Source of the DNA: Nocardioides sp. cx-173
Lineage (GTDB): Bacteria > Actinomycetota > Actinomycetes > Propionibacteriales > Nocardioidaceae
NCBI RefSeq assembly: GCF_021117365.1
Contig: NZ_CP088262.1
Location: forward strand, 1,860,001 to 1,924,000
Length of the DNA: 64,000 nt
Direction of reading: 5' to 3'
The notes beneath the pieces were generated by a model, which searched no databases, was not told the origin of the DNA, and saw only the letters and a program-made list of their open reading frames with translations. Of the stretch, positions 1 to 8,318 are shown piece after piece. The translations under genes were made by a program, and so were the position numbers. Position 1 is the first letter of the stretch; the number at the start of each line of letters is the position of its first letter.

Positions 1-567
1 GTGGCCGCGAGCGGGTCGGCGGCCGTCGTCGCAGCCCGGCGCGGCGAGTGTGACGTCGTGCTGCTCGACATGGCGCTGGAGGGAAGCACGCAGGCCGCGG
101 TGGCGCTCGCCACCGCCCGGCCCGGCATCCGCCTGGCCGCCCTCGGCGTGAAGGAGGACGGGCCGGACGTGGTCGCCTGCGCGGAGGCCGGGGTCGCCGG
201 GTACGTCGCGCGCGACGCCGGCCTCGACGACCTGGTGGACGCGCTCCGGGCGGTCCACCGCGGCGAGGTGCGCTGCTCGGGCACCGTGGCCGCCGGACTC
301 GTCCGCCACCTCTCGCACCAGGCGCGGCTGCGACACGCCCTGCCCGTCCCGGCGCAGCTGACCAGGCGGGAGCGCGAGGTGCTGCGGCTGCTGGAGGCTG
401 ACATGTCCAACAAGGAGATCGCCCGCGCCCTGGAGCTCCAGCTGAGCACGGTGAAGAACCACGTCCACAACGTCCTGGCCAAGCTGGGCGCCTCCGGGAG
501 GGCCCAGATCCCCGGGATCGTGGCGGGCCTGAACCTGGATCCGGTCTCCAGCCGGCCGTTCGGCTGA
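1..567 (+). CDS. LuxR-type response regulator, 5' end outside window
   Basis: This is the C-terminal part of a two-component response regulator that binds DNA. The first 26 residues carry the end of a receiver domain, with a VVLLDMAL strand whose Asp (residue 23 here) is the likely phosphoacceptor. In full-length family members that Asp sits near residue 54, so about 30 residues lie before the window and the GTG at base 1 is probably not the true start. Residues 117-165 form a LuxR/GerE helix-turn-helix (LTRREREVLRLL, SNKEIA, STVKNHV). The gene ends 211 bp upstream of the injection-system operon and points into it, so a role in its control is possible but is inference. Confidence 0.9.
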   Translation: MAASGSAAVVAARRGECDVVLLDMALEGSTQAAVALATARPGIRLAALGVKEDGPDVVACAEAGVAGYVARDAGLDDLVDALRAVHRGEVRCSGTVAAGLVRHLSHQARLRHALPVPAQLTRREREVLRLLEADMSNKEIARALELQLSTVKNHVHNVLAKLGASGRAQIPGIVAGLNLDPVSSRPFG

Positions 568-601
568 CCGCGCCCGCGTCGTCGCGCCCCTGAGCGGCAG
601 A

Positions 602-616
602 GCGGCGCAGCGCCGC
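602..616. terminator. GC hairpin after the response regulator
   Basis: Seven-base perfect arms GCGGCGC and GCGCCGC surround a single A, 35 bp after the response regulator stop codon. There is no T-tract, so it is at best a weak or factor-assisted terminator. Confidence 0.3.
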
Positions 617-719
617 AGCACGTCAGGATCCAGGACCGCCTCGGCCTCGAGGCACAGACGACCCAGGACCCCTAGGCGGGGATCCGCTCCCAGGGACCGA
701 AGAGCCACCCACGGACCGA

Positions 720-748
720 TTGCCCCCGATCGACTCGCGGCGCCTACT
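720..748 (+). promoter_or_regulatory. possible promoter of the injection-system operon
   Basis: TTGCCC (720-725) and CCTACT (743-748) are separated by 17 bp, 30 bp ahead of the first operon gene. The match to consensus is weak and the region is GC-rich; it is listed because a promoter is expected in this gap. Confidence 0.2.
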
Positions 749-778
749 GGCAGGGCCGCATCGATCGAGGAGGCACGC

Positions 779-1201
779 GTGGAAGCTCGAGACGCCGACC
801 CGCCGGCCCGACGCGTGCGCGTCGCCCTGATCGGGTGCACCGGGATCCTCGGCGAGCTCATCGGCAGGACGGTGCGCGACGACCCCGCTCTGGACGTCGC
901 CGCCTCACTCCAGCGAGACGCCCTGAGCGTCCCGGAGGGCCAGTCACCCGAGCTGGACGCCGACATCGTCGTCTGGCACGAGGCCGACGAGCTCGAGGTC
1001 GCGCACTGGCTGAGCCGGGCCCACCCCGCCCCCCGGGTCCTGGCCACCCTGCACGACGGCCGGGACGCATCGCTGTGGCAGCTCGCTCCCCGGCGTACGC
1101 GGCTGGGAGAGGTCTCGCCGGCCGCCATCCTCGAGACCATCCGCGCGGGATCCGCGCGTCCCGAGCCGGACCCCGGCTCAGAGCCTGAGGAGACCAGATG
1201 A
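779..1201 (+). CDS. small receiver-like (pseudo-receiver) protein
   Basis: A 140-residue protein with the strand/helix order of a response-regulator receiver: a first strand (VRVALIGC) and helix around residues 13-33, a third strand DADIVVWHE near residues 60-68 where the phosphoacceptor Asp would sit, then APRVLATLHD and a final strand and helix. The normal Asp is replaced by a WHE segment and there is no output domain, so phosphorylation is doubtful. The GTG start is supported by GAGGAGG 6-7 nt upstream. It heads the injection-system operon and overlaps the next gene by ATGA, so it is probably made with the particle proteins. It may be a non-phosphorylated switch or adaptor, or simply an unrelated Rossmann-like protein; function unknown. 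Confidence 0.6.
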   Translation: MEARDADPPARRVRVALIGCTGILGELIGRTVRDDPALDVAASLQRDALSVPEGQSPELDADIVVWHEADELEVAHWLSRAHPAPRVLATLHDGRDASLWQLAPRRTRLGEVSPAAILETIRAGSARPEPDPGSEPEETR

Positions 1202-1566
1202 CTGAGCGCCTGATCTGGGACGTCACCGTCCGCGCCGACGGCGGGCCGCAGGTCAGCGCCTCCGGCGAGATCGAGGTCGACGCCTACGACAAGCTGTCGG
1301 TCGTCGTGCCCGCCGGGGCCGACGTGGCCGTCGACCTCGGGCCGTCCGCGGCGGGCCGGATCACCGCCCTGGTCATCCTCCCGGCGATGCCCAGCAACGA
1401 GCTCTCCTACGACGTCGACGGCACCGACATCGGGCTCACCCACGCGCAGTTCCTCTTCGGCGGGGCGGTCGACCTGACCGGCAACCCCGCGGGGCTGACG
1501 CTCTCCAACGCCGGGAGCGAGGACGCGCCGGTGGAGATCTTCGTCGGGCGCGACGCGACGCCATGA
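1198..1566 (+). CDS. small beta-rich eCIS-linked protein of unknown function
   Basis: A 122-residue acidic protein with no signal peptide and no family I recognise. Alternating hydrophobic segments (KLSVVVPAGADVAVDL, ITALVILPAMP, VDLTGNPAGLTLSNAG, APVEIFVGRD) suggest a beta sandwich or jelly roll. It overlaps the preceding receiver-like gene by four bases (ATGA) and lies 69 bp ahead of the sheath gene, so it belongs to the same transcript. A surface, decoration or assembly protein of the particle is possible from position alone. Confidence 0.6.
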   Translation: MTERLIWDVTVRADGGPQVSASGEIEVDAYDKLSVVVPAGADVAVDLGPSAAGRITALVILPAMPSNELSYDVDGTDIGLTHAQFLFGGAVDLTGNPAGLTLSNAGSEDAPVEIFVGRDATP

Positions 1567-1592
1567 CCGACCTGGCTCGATCCGACGCCACC

Positions 1593-1624
1593 CGACCGAC
1601 CGACCCGACCCGACCCGACCCGAC
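1593..1624 (+). repeat. (CGACC)n-type short tandem repeat abutting the sheath gene RBS
   Basis: Two CGAC units are followed by four CGACC units and a final CGAC. The array runs directly into the GGGAG Shine-Dalgarno (1625-1629) of the sheath gene at 1636. It is non-coding in all frames I would annotate. Confidence 0.8.
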
Positions 1625-1635
1625 GGGAGCCTGCG

Positions 1636-3180
1636 ATGACCATCAACCTCACCCACCCCGGTGTCTACGTCCGTGAGATCCCGAGCGGCGTGCGCACCAT
1701 CACCGGCGTCGCGACCTCGGTGACCGCCTTCGTCGGCCGGGCGCTGCGCGGTCCCACCGACCGGCCGGTCCTGGTCCAGAGCTTCGCCGAGTTCACCCGG
1801 GCGTACGGCGGCCTGTGGGCCGAGAGCCCGCTCAGCTACGCGGTCTCGCAGTACTTCCTCAACGGCGGCCGGGACGCCCTGGTCTGCCGGGTCCACAACG
1901 GCGGCGCGAAGGCGACCGCCACGCTGGCGACCGGCTTCGGCCTCGAGGCGGCCAGCGAGGGCGCCTGGGGGAGCCGGCTCCGGGTCCGGGTCGAGCACGT
2001 CGCCGACGAGCCGGGCGACGCAGCCAACACCCGGTTCAACCTGCTCGTCAAGGACACCGCCACCGGCCAGGTCGAGAGCTTCCTCAACCTCTCGACCACC
2101 CCCACGCACCGGCGGTTCGTGACCCAGGTGCTCGCCGGCTCCGAGCTGGTCCGCATCCGAGGGGCCGTGCCTGCGACCCGGCCGAGCGCCAGCGGGTCGG
2201 CACCGCCCGGAGCGGACGCGCTCGAGCACGCGTCGAGCTCGACCGCCTTCGGCAGCGACGGGTCCGACGGCAGCGCGATCACCGACAACCAGATCTCCGA
2301 CGCCTCGCTGGAGGCGCCCAAGCGGGGGCTGTGGCTGCTCGAGCTCGCCGACATGGTGAACCTCATCTGCATCCCGCCGCTGACCCGCGCCGCCGACGTC
2401 GGCAAGGCGACCTGGGACGCGGCGCAGTCCTACGCCGGACGCCGCCGCGCGATCGTCATCGTGGACCCGCCGAGCGGCTGGACGAACCCGGATGCGGCCA
2501 TCAGCGGCCTGTCGGCGCACGCCACCCGCACCAGCAACGGGGCGATCTACTACCCCCGGGTCAAGGGCCCCGACCCGCTGCGCGAGAACCGACCCGACAC
2601 CTTCGCGCCGTGCGGCGCCGTCGCGGGGGTGATCGCCCGCACCGATGCGACCCGCGGCATCTGGAAGGCGCCCGCCGGGCTGGAGGCGGTTCTGGTCGGC
2701 GTCGACGAGCTCGACTACACCCTCACCGACGGGCAGAACGGCCGGCTCAACCCCCTCGGCATCAACTGCCTGCGTCAGTTCCCCGTCGCCGGTCGGGTCG
2801 TCTGGGGCGCCCGGACCCTCGTCGGCGCGGACCAGCTGGCGTCGGAGTGGAAGTACCTCCCCGTGCGCCGTACGGCGCTCTACATCGAGGAGAGCCTCTT
2901 CCGGGGCACCCAATGGGTCGTCTTCGAACCCAACGACGAGCCGCTGTGGGCCCAGATCCGGCTCAACGTCGGGTCCTTCATGAACGACCTGTTCCGGCAG
3001 GGCGCATTCCAGGGGACGACCCCCCGCCAGGCGTACTTCGTCAAGTGCGATCGCGAGACCACCACCCAGAGCGACATCGACCGCGGCGTGGTCAACGTCG
3101 CCGTCGGGTTCGCCCCGCTGAAGCCGGCCGAGTTCGTCGTCGTGTCCATCCAGCAGCTGGCCGGCCAGCTCGCGGTCTAG
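1636..3180 (+). CDS. contractile sheath protein (Afp2-4/Pvc2-4 type)
   Basis: Builds the outer contractile sheath whose shortening drives the inner tube into a target. The 514-residue length fits eCIS and phage sheaths. The N-terminus has the classic HPGVYVREIPSG start followed by VATSVTAFVGRA, and the C-terminal domain contains YFVKCDRETTTQSDIDRG and AVGFAPLKPAEFVV, the regions that link sheath subunits in this family. A Ser/Gly-rich variable stretch at about residues 180-230 would be an outward-facing insertion. GGGAG at 1625-1629 sets the ATG start. Only one sheath gene is present, unlike the three paralogues of Afp and PVC clusters. Confidence 0.96.
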   Translation: MTINLTHPGVYVREIPSGVRTITGVATSVTAFVGRALRGPTDRPVLVQSFAEFTRAYGGLWAESPLSYAVSQYFLNGGRDALVCRVHNGGAKATATLATGFGLEAASEGAWGSRLRVRVEHVADEPGDAANTRFNLLVKDTATGQVESFLNLSTTPTHRRFVTQVLAGSELVRIRGAVPATRPSASGSAPPGADALEHASSSTAFGSDGSDGSAITDNQISDASLEAPKRGLWLLELADMVNLICIPPLTRAADVGKATWDAAQSYAGRRRAIVIVDPPSGWTNPDAAISGLSAHATRTSNGAIYYPRVKGPDPLRENRPDTFAPCGAVAGVIARTDATRGIWKAPAGLEAVLVGVDELDYTLTDGQNGRLNPLGINCLRQFPVAGRVVWGARTLVGADQLASEWKYLPVRRTALYIEESLFRGTQWVVFEPNDEPLWAQIRLNVGSFMNDLFRQGAFQGTTPRQAYFVKCDRETTTQSDIDRGVVNVAVGFAPLKPAEFVVVSIQQLAGQLAV

Positions 3181-3208
3181 CAGCCACCAACCCAGAAGGG
3201 ACAGCTCC

Positions 3209-3733
3209 ATGGCGACGTTCGCGGTCAACACGCACCGGTTCGACCCCTACAAGAACTTCAAGTTCCGCGTGAGGTGGGACGGCCACTATGTCGCGGGCGT
3301 CTCCAAGGTGAGCTCCCTCAAGCGCACCACGGAGGTCGTCGAGCACCGCGAGGGCGGTGACCCCTCCTCGGCGCGCAAGTCCCCGGGGCGCACGAAGTTC
3401 GAGGCGATCACCCTCGAGCGCGGCGTGACCCACGACCCGGACTTCGAGCAGTGGGCCAACAAGGTCTGGAACTACGGCTCCGGTCTCGGTGCGGAGGTCT
3501 CGCTCAGGGACTTCCGCAAGGACCTCATCATCGAGATGTACAACGAGGCCGGCCAGGTCGCGATCGCCTACAAGGTCTATCGCTGCTGGGTCTCGGAGTT
3601 CCAGGCTCAGCCGGACCTCGACGCCAACGCCAACTCGGTGGCGATCCAGACGATCAAGCTGGAGAACGAGGGCTGGGAGCGCGACTACGACGTGGTCGAG
3701 CCGGCCGAGCCGACGTTCTCGGAGCCGGTCTGA
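3209..3733 (+). CDS. inner tube protein (Afp1/gp19-like)
   Basis: A 174-residue T4 gp19/Hcp-fold protein that stacks as hexamers into the inner tube. Family features visible are the start FDPYKNFKFRVRWDGHYVAGVSKVS, the central KFEAITLERGVTHDPDFEQW, and a C-terminal segment NSVAIQTIKLENEGWERDY. It follows the sheath gene with a 28 bp gap and a GAAGGGA ribosome site, and its TGA overlaps the next ATG by one base, the usual sheath-tube order. Confidence 0.96.
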   Translation: MATFAVNTHRFDPYKNFKFRVRWDGHYVAGVSKVSSLKRTTEVVEHREGGDPSSARKSPGRTKFEAITLERGVTHDPDFEQWANKVWNYGSGLGAEVSLRDFRKDLIIEMYNEAGQVAIAYKVYRCWVSEFQAQPDLDANANSVAIQTIKLENEGWERDYDVVEPAEPTFSEPV

Positions 3734-4434
3734 TGCCGCTGACCCCTCGAGACCGGATGAGGCTCTGGGACGCGGTGACGGGGATGCACCCGGTGGACGC
3801 CGCGGTCCGGTGCCTCGCGGTCGCCCGCCCCGAGCTCGACGACGCCGCCGCCCTGGCGCTCGGCGACCGCGACGCGGCGCTGCTGGCGCTGCGCCGCGAG
3901 GTCGTCGGCGACCGGCTGACGGCGCGCGCCGCCTGTCCGTCGTGCGGCGAGGAGGCGAGCCTCGAGCTCCGCGTCTCGGAGCTCCTGGAGGAGATGGCGG
4001 GGGAGCGGCAGTGGGTCCTCGAGCACGACGGCCGGACCCTGTCGGTGCGCGCGCTCACCAGTCGTGACCTGGCCGCAGCGCTCCGAGAGGGCTCTGCGGA
4101 GGCGGCCAGGCGAGAGCTGGTCCGGGCGGCGCTGGGGGTCGCGGCGGACGCGCCCGACCCCGACGACGGTACGTCGGCCCGCGTGGCCGCGAGTCTCGTG
4201 GAGCACGACCGGGGTGCCGAGGTGCTGCTGGGCTGCAGCTGCGCGGCATGCGGCACCCGGTGGCACGACGTCCTCGACGTCGCCCGGTTCGTCACCGCGG
4301 AGCTCGCCCATCAGGGCGTGCGGCTGATGAGCGAGGTGGTCGAGCTGGCGCGGGCGTTCGGCTGGCCCGAGGACGCGGTCCTGGACCTGCCCGATGCCCG
4401 GCGCCGGGCCTACCTCGCGCTGGCCGCGGGGTGA
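3733..4434 (+). CDS. gp26-like baseplate hub assembly chaperone with zinc ribbon
   Basis: A 233-residue protein matching the T4-family baseplate hub assembly chaperone group by its position after the tube gene, its helical N-terminus (DAAVRCLAVARPELDDAAALALGDRDAALL) and a CPSCG knuckle at residues 68-72. A second cysteine cluster, CSCAAC at 168-173, would complete a zinc ribbon; Zn binding is inferred. In phage T4 the related protein helps hub assembly and may not stay in the particle. The start is the ATG overlapping the tube stop by one base; a longer in-frame extension upstream lies inside the tube gene and is rejected. Confidence 0.75.
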   Translation: MPLTPRDRMRLWDAVTGMHPVDAAVRCLAVARPELDDAAALALGDRDAALLALRREVVGDRLTARAACPSCGEEASLELRVSELLEEMAGERQWVLEHDGRTLSVRALTSRDLAAALREGSAEAARRELVRAALGVAADAPDPDDGTSARVAASLVEHDRGAEVLLGCSCAACGTRWHDVLDVARFVTAELAHQGVRLMSEVVELARAFGWPEDAVLDLPDARRRAYLALAAG

Positions 4435-4441
4435 ACGACCC

Positions 4442-5176
4442 GTGGACTTCCTGGACCGGCTCGTGGAGCGGCAGCGCAGCCCGCGCCTGGGGGTGCGCCC
4501 GGAGCTTCCGTCGCGCTACGAGCCGGTCTCGGAGGCCCTGCGGGAGGTCGAGGACCTCGCGATCGCGACGCGAGACCCCAGCGAGCCGGCGCAGGATCCG
4601 TCGCGGTCCGTGATCTCGCAGCGGGCGGTGGAGTCGCCGGTCGTGCGCGCGCCGCAGCCGGACCCGGTCCTTCCGCCGCGACCCGCGGCGGAGACGCCTC
4701 GCCCTCGGCCGCTCCCACCGGTCCGCGATCCCGGCGTGCGCGTCATGGGGGACCGCGAGCGGCGCCCGGACGCCGAGTCACCGCCGATCGAGCGGGCTCG
4801 AGCCCCGGTGGCCCGACGCGAGCCGCGCGCCGCGCCACCGCTGGTCGAGGTCCGGCCGACGGTCACCGACGAGGCACCGGGTCCGGCACCGAGTCAGGCG
4901 GCGCTGCCGACGCCGATGCTGCCCGCGCCGGCGCCGGCGCCGGCCCAGCCGGCTCCCGGGGAGGCGACGCACCGCAGCGAGGGCCCGGAGCCGAGGCCGA
5001 GCCGGTCGACGACGGTCTCGATCAGCATCGGGCGGATCGAGATCCGCCCGCCCGACCCGGCCCGGACCGAGACCCGCCCGCGGCCGGACGCACCGGTGGC
5101 GCCGCCGCGTCCGGCGTACCGGCCGCGGCTCAGCCTCGAGGGCTACCTCGAGCGGCCCAACCGGGGCCGGTCATGA
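4442..5176 (+). CDS. proline-rich eCIS-associated protein
   Basis: A 244-residue protein with a short conserved-looking N-terminus (DFLDRLVERQ, LPSRYEP), a long disordered middle rich in Pro, Arg, Glu and Ala (residues about 55-190), and a conserved-looking C-terminus with a TTVSISIGRIEIR strand and a final SLEGYLERP helix. As I recall, this layout recurs in eCIS clusters between the chaperone and DUF4255 genes, but no activity is known to me. The GTG at 4442 is chosen because it lies 8 bp after the previous stop with GGGGTGA upstream; earlier in-frame starts lie in the chaperone gene. It overlaps the next gene by ATGA. It may be a flexible scaffold. Confidence 0.7.
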   Translation: MDFLDRLVERQRSPRLGVRPELPSRYEPVSEALREVEDLAIATRDPSEPAQDPSRSVISQRAVESPVVRAPQPDPVLPPRPAAETPRPRPLPPVRDPGVRVMGDRERRPDAESPPIERARAPVARREPRAAPPLVEVRPTVTDEAPGPAPSQAALPTPMLPAPAPAPAQPAPGEATHRSEGPEPRPSRSTTVSISIGRIEIRPPDPARTETRPRPDAPVAPPRPAYRPRLSLEGYLERPNRGRS

Positions 5177-6435
5177 GCACCGCGCTTGCTGTCGCGGCCG
5201 CCACCGAGGCCATCCGCCGCCTGCTCGAGGAGTGGCTCGCCGGCGCGGACATCGACGCCGCGGTCGGCGGGGGACACGCGACGGTCTCGGCGGTGCCTCC
5301 GGACCAGCTGACGCTCAGCGGCACCGGCGCCAAGCTCGGTCTCAACGTCTTCCTCCACCGTCTCTCCCTCAACCAGGGGTGGCGCAACGTCGAGCTTCCC
5401 TCGTACGACGCGAACGGCACCAAGACCGCCAACCCGCCGCTCGCGGTGGACCTGCACTTCATGCTCTCGGCCTACGGCGCCGGCCAGCTCCACCCCGAGA
5501 AGCTGCTGGGCCACGGCATGGAGGCACTCCACCAGCACCCGGTCCTCACCCGCGAGCAGCTCGCGGCCCTGCTCCCGACCGACCTCGCGGCCGCGGGTCT
5601 GGCGACCCAGGTCGAGCTGCTGCGGATCGCACCGGAGTCGATCACCGGCGAGGAGGCCTCCCGGCTGTGGTCGGCACTGCAGGCGAAGTACCGCCCCAGC
5701 TTCTACTACAGCGCCTCGGTCGTGCTGATCGAGACCCCGGCGCCCGTGCGATCGGCGCTGCCCGTCCTGGTGCGCGGGGGGAGGCTTCCGGGCGGCGCGG
5801 AGGCGGGCGTGGCCGTGGCCGCCGACCTGCGACCGCGCTTCCCCACGCTGGTGGCGCTCCAGCCGGCGGCCGGCCAGCAGGTGGTCGAGGCCGGAGGCAC
5901 GGTCACCGTCACCGGAGAGCTGCTCGCGGGGACCAGTCGGATCGTCCACCTCGTCGACCAGCGCCGCGCCGTGGTCGTCGAGGTCGACGTCGGGGCCGGT
6001 GCGAACGCGCAGGTGCTCAGCTTCGGGGTGCCGGCGACCCTGCCGGTCGGGACCTACGACGTCACCGTCGAGGTCCGGCCCGACCCGACCTCCCCTGCCT
6101 CGACCACCAACCGGCTGCCGCTCGTCGTCGCGCCGCACATCGTCACTGCGTTCCCGATCGCCGTGACGCGGGACGCAGGCGGGGACGTCACGCTGAGCAT
6201 CGCCTGCAGCCCCGGCGTCTTCCCCGACCAGCAGGTCTCCCTGATCCTCGGCACCCGGGAGGTCCCGGCGCGACCGCATCCCGCACCCGCCACCACCAGC
6301 CTGCAGTTCGTCGTGCGCGACGCGCCCGCGGGGTCACACCTGACCCGGCTCCGCGTCGACGGCATCGACTCGGCCGTCGTCGACCGCGCGGTGAGCCCCC
6401 CGGTCTTCCTGGACCGCAGGGTGGTGATCTCGTGA
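5173..6435 (+). CDS. DUF4255 tail terminator (Afp16/Pvc16-like) with Ig-like C-terminus
   Basis: A 420-residue protein whose first ~200 residues match the DUF4255/Pvc16 N-terminal domain: helical start ALAVAAATEAIRRLLEEWL, then LGLNVFLHRLSLNQGWRN, PPLAVDLHFMLSAYG, a helix with EKLLGHGMEALHQHPVL, and a final YRPSFYYSASVVLIE strand. In Afp and PVC this protein caps and terminates the tube and sheath. Residues about 225-420 look like two Ig/IPT-type beta domains (VTVTGELLAGTSRIVHL, PVGTYDVTVEVR), which could face outward. It overlaps both neighbours by 4 nt. Its position ahead of the AAA+ gene fits the Afp15/16 pairing in reversed order. Confidence 0.9.
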   Translation: MSTALAVAAATEAIRRLLEEWLAGADIDAAVGGGHATVSAVPPDQLTLSGTGAKLGLNVFLHRLSLNQGWRNVELPSYDANGTKTANPPLAVDLHFMLSAYGAGQLHPEKLLGHGMEALHQHPVLTREQLAALLPTDLAAAGLATQVELLRIAPESITGEEASRLWSALQAKYRPSFYYSASVVLIETPAPVRSALPVLVRGGRLPGGAEAGVAVAADLRPRFPTLVALQPAAGQQVVEAGGTVTVTGELLAGTSRIVHLVDQRRAVVVEVDVGAGANAQVLSFGVPATLPVGTYDVTVEVRPDPTSPASTTNRLPLVVAPHIVTAFPIAVTRDAGGDVTLSIACSPGVFPDQQVSLILGTREVPARPHPAPATTSLQFVVRDAPAGSHLTRLRVDGIDSAVVDRAVSPPVFLDRRVVIS

Positions 6436-8318
6436 GCGTGACCGACTGGCCCGACGTCGCCGAGCTCGAGGCCAACCAGCGCGGCCTGCACGAGGAGTTC
6501 GAGCGCCTCGCCGCGAGCCTGGCGGGCGGCGCCCGGATGAGCGAGCGGGAGCGACCCTCGGCGCCGACCTCGCTGGACCGGGTGGGCGAGGCGTTCGGGC
6601 TGACCCCCTTCGAGCGCGGACTGTTGGGGCTCTGCGCCGGGGTGGAGCTGCACACCGGTCTCGCGCAGGCGGTGGCGGCGAGCACGGGCGAGGTGTCGTG
6701 GTCGCTGGCGCACGAGCTGCTGCCCGACCCGCACTGGTCGGCGATCACCCCGGCGGCGACCCTGCGCCGCTGGCAGCTCCTGCAGGTGGGACCCGGGCCG
6801 GTGGCCCACGCTCCGCTGCGGATCTGCGAGCGGGTCCTGCACTACCTCGTCGGGGTCGACGACGTGGACGTCCTGCTGGCGCCCGTCGTGACCAGGCTCC
6901 GAGCACCCGAGCTGCTGCCGGCACCGCACGCGGACCTGGCGGTCCAGATCGCGAGATCCTGGGCCGACCCCTCGTCGCCCTGGGGCGCCGCGGCGCTGCA
7001 CGGAGACGACCGGGACGGGCGCCTGGACGTCTCCTGGGCAGCCTGTGCCGCCCTGGGCCTGGAGCCGTTCCTGGTGCGCGCGCACGACCTGCCGGTGCTG
7101 CCTGGCGAGCGCGACCTCCTCGCCACCGTCTGGACCCGCGACTCCCTGCTCTCGGGGCTGGCGCTGGTGATCGACGTCGAGGAGGGGGGCCCGGAGGCTC
7201 CGCTCGCGGGCTGGCTCGAGCGGGTCGACGGGCCGGTGGTCGTCTGCTCGCGGGCCCCGGTGGGACTGCCGGGCGTGGTCCGTCTCGAGGTCAGCCGACC
7301 GGACGCTCCGGAGCAGCGCCGGCTCTGGCGCACGGCCCTGGCCGAGCACCACGAGGGGCGTGAGTGGGAGGACGCCGCCGACCTGATGTCGTCCACCCAC
7401 CGGCTCAGCGCTCGGGAGATCGTGGAGTGCTCCCGGCTGACCGCCGACGCGACGGACCCCGCGGACCTCGGGCGGGCCGTCCGCGGCCAGCTGCAGCACG
7501 CCGAGCTGGGCGGACTGGTGCGCCCGATCCGGCCACGCGCCCGGTGGTCGGACCTCGTCCTGCCCGGGGACCGGCTCGAGCTGCTGCACGCACTGGCCGA
7601 CCAGGTGCTGGCCAAGCGGATCGTGCACGACGACTGGGGCTTCGCAGACACCAGCGCCCGCGGCCTCGCCGTCACCGCGCTCTTCGCCGGCGAGTCCGGC
7701 ACCGGCAAGACCATGGCTGCCGAGGTGATCGCCCACGAGCTCGGTCTCGACCTGCTCCACGTGGACCTCTCCGCGGTGGTCAGCAAGTACATCGGCGAGA
7801 CCGAGAAGAACCTGCGCCTGGTCTTCGACGGCGCGGACGCGACCGGCGCGATCCTGCTCTTCGACGAGGCGGACGCCCTCTTCGGCAAGCGCAGCGAGGT
7901 GCGCGACAGCCACGATCGCTACGCCAACATCGAGGTCAGCTATCTCCTCCAGCGCATGGAGACCTATCGCGGCCTGGCCGTCCTGACGACCAACGCCCGG
8001 GCCAACCTCGACCCGGCCTTCGTCCGGCGCCTCGGCTTCATCGTGCAGTTCCCCTTCCCCGACGCCGAGCACCGGGCCCGGATCTGGCAGGGCGCCTTCC
8101 CCGACAAGACCCCGACCCAGGGCCTCGACCCGCGGGCGCTGTCGCGGCTCGCGATCAGCGGCGGTGCCATCCGCAACATCGCCGTGGCCGCCGCGTTCCG
8201 CGCCGCGGCGGCGGACCGGCCGGTGGGCATGGCCGAGGTGGCCTGGGCCGCGCGGGCCGAGCTCGCCAAGGCCGAGCGCACGGTCTCGCCGAGCGACCTC
8301 GCGGGGTGGGACGCATGA
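6432..8318 (+). CDS. AAA+ ATPase of the injection system (Afp15/Pvc15-like)
   Basis: A 628-residue AAA+ ATPase. The N-terminal ~370 residues are a divergent helical/alpha-beta region typical of the eCIS ATPase. The catalytic domain has Walker A GESGTGKT (420-427), Walker B ILLFDEAD (474-481), a RYANIEVSYLLQRME helix, sensor-like TTNARANLDPAF and the RRLGFIVQFPFPD arginine region. In Afp and PVC this protein is needed for particle assembly or cargo loading. The start is the GTG overlapping the previous stop; the upstream open frame inside the DUF4255 gene is a shadow. It overlaps the DUF4157 cargo candidate by ATGA, so the ATPase and putative cargo are translationally coupled. Confidence 0.95.
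   Translation: MSVTDWPDVAELEANQRGLHEEFERLAASLAGGARMSERERPSAPTSLDRVGEAFGLTPFERGLLGLCAGVELHTGLAQAVAASTGEVSWSLAHELLPDPHWSAITPAATLRRWQLLQVGPGPVAHAPLRICERVLHYLVGVDDVDVLLAPVVTRLRAPELLPAPHADLAVQIARSWADPSSPWGAAALHGDDRDGRLDVSWAACAALGLEPFLVRAHDLPVLPGERDLLATVWTRDSLLSGLALVIDVEEGGPEAPLAGWLERVDGPVVVCSRAPVGLPGVVRLEVSRPDAPEQRRLWRTALAEHHEGREWEDAADLMSSTHRLSAREIVECSRLTADATDPADLGRAVRGQLQHAELGGLVRPIRPRARWSDLVLPGDRLELLHALADQVLAKRIVHDDWGFADTSARGLAVTALFAGESGTGKTMAAEVIAHELGLDLLHVDLSAVVSKYIGETEKNLRLVFDGADATGAILLFDEADALFGKRSEVRDSHDRYANIEVSYLLQRMETYRGLAVLTTNARANLDPAFVRRLGFIVQFPFPDAEHRARIWQGAFPDKTPTQGLDPRALSRLAISGGAIRNIAVAAAFRAAAADRPVGMAEVAWAARAELAKAERTVSPSDLAGWDA

Noticed and set aside
1593..1624. CRISPR-like array
   Set aside because: Units of 4-5 bp without spacers; a simple tandem repeat.
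5232..6431. Upstream extension of the AAA+ ATPase reading frame
   Set aside because: It runs in a second frame inside the DUF4255 gene and reads as Arg/Pro-rich sequence; the GTG at 6432 has the usual stop/start overlap.
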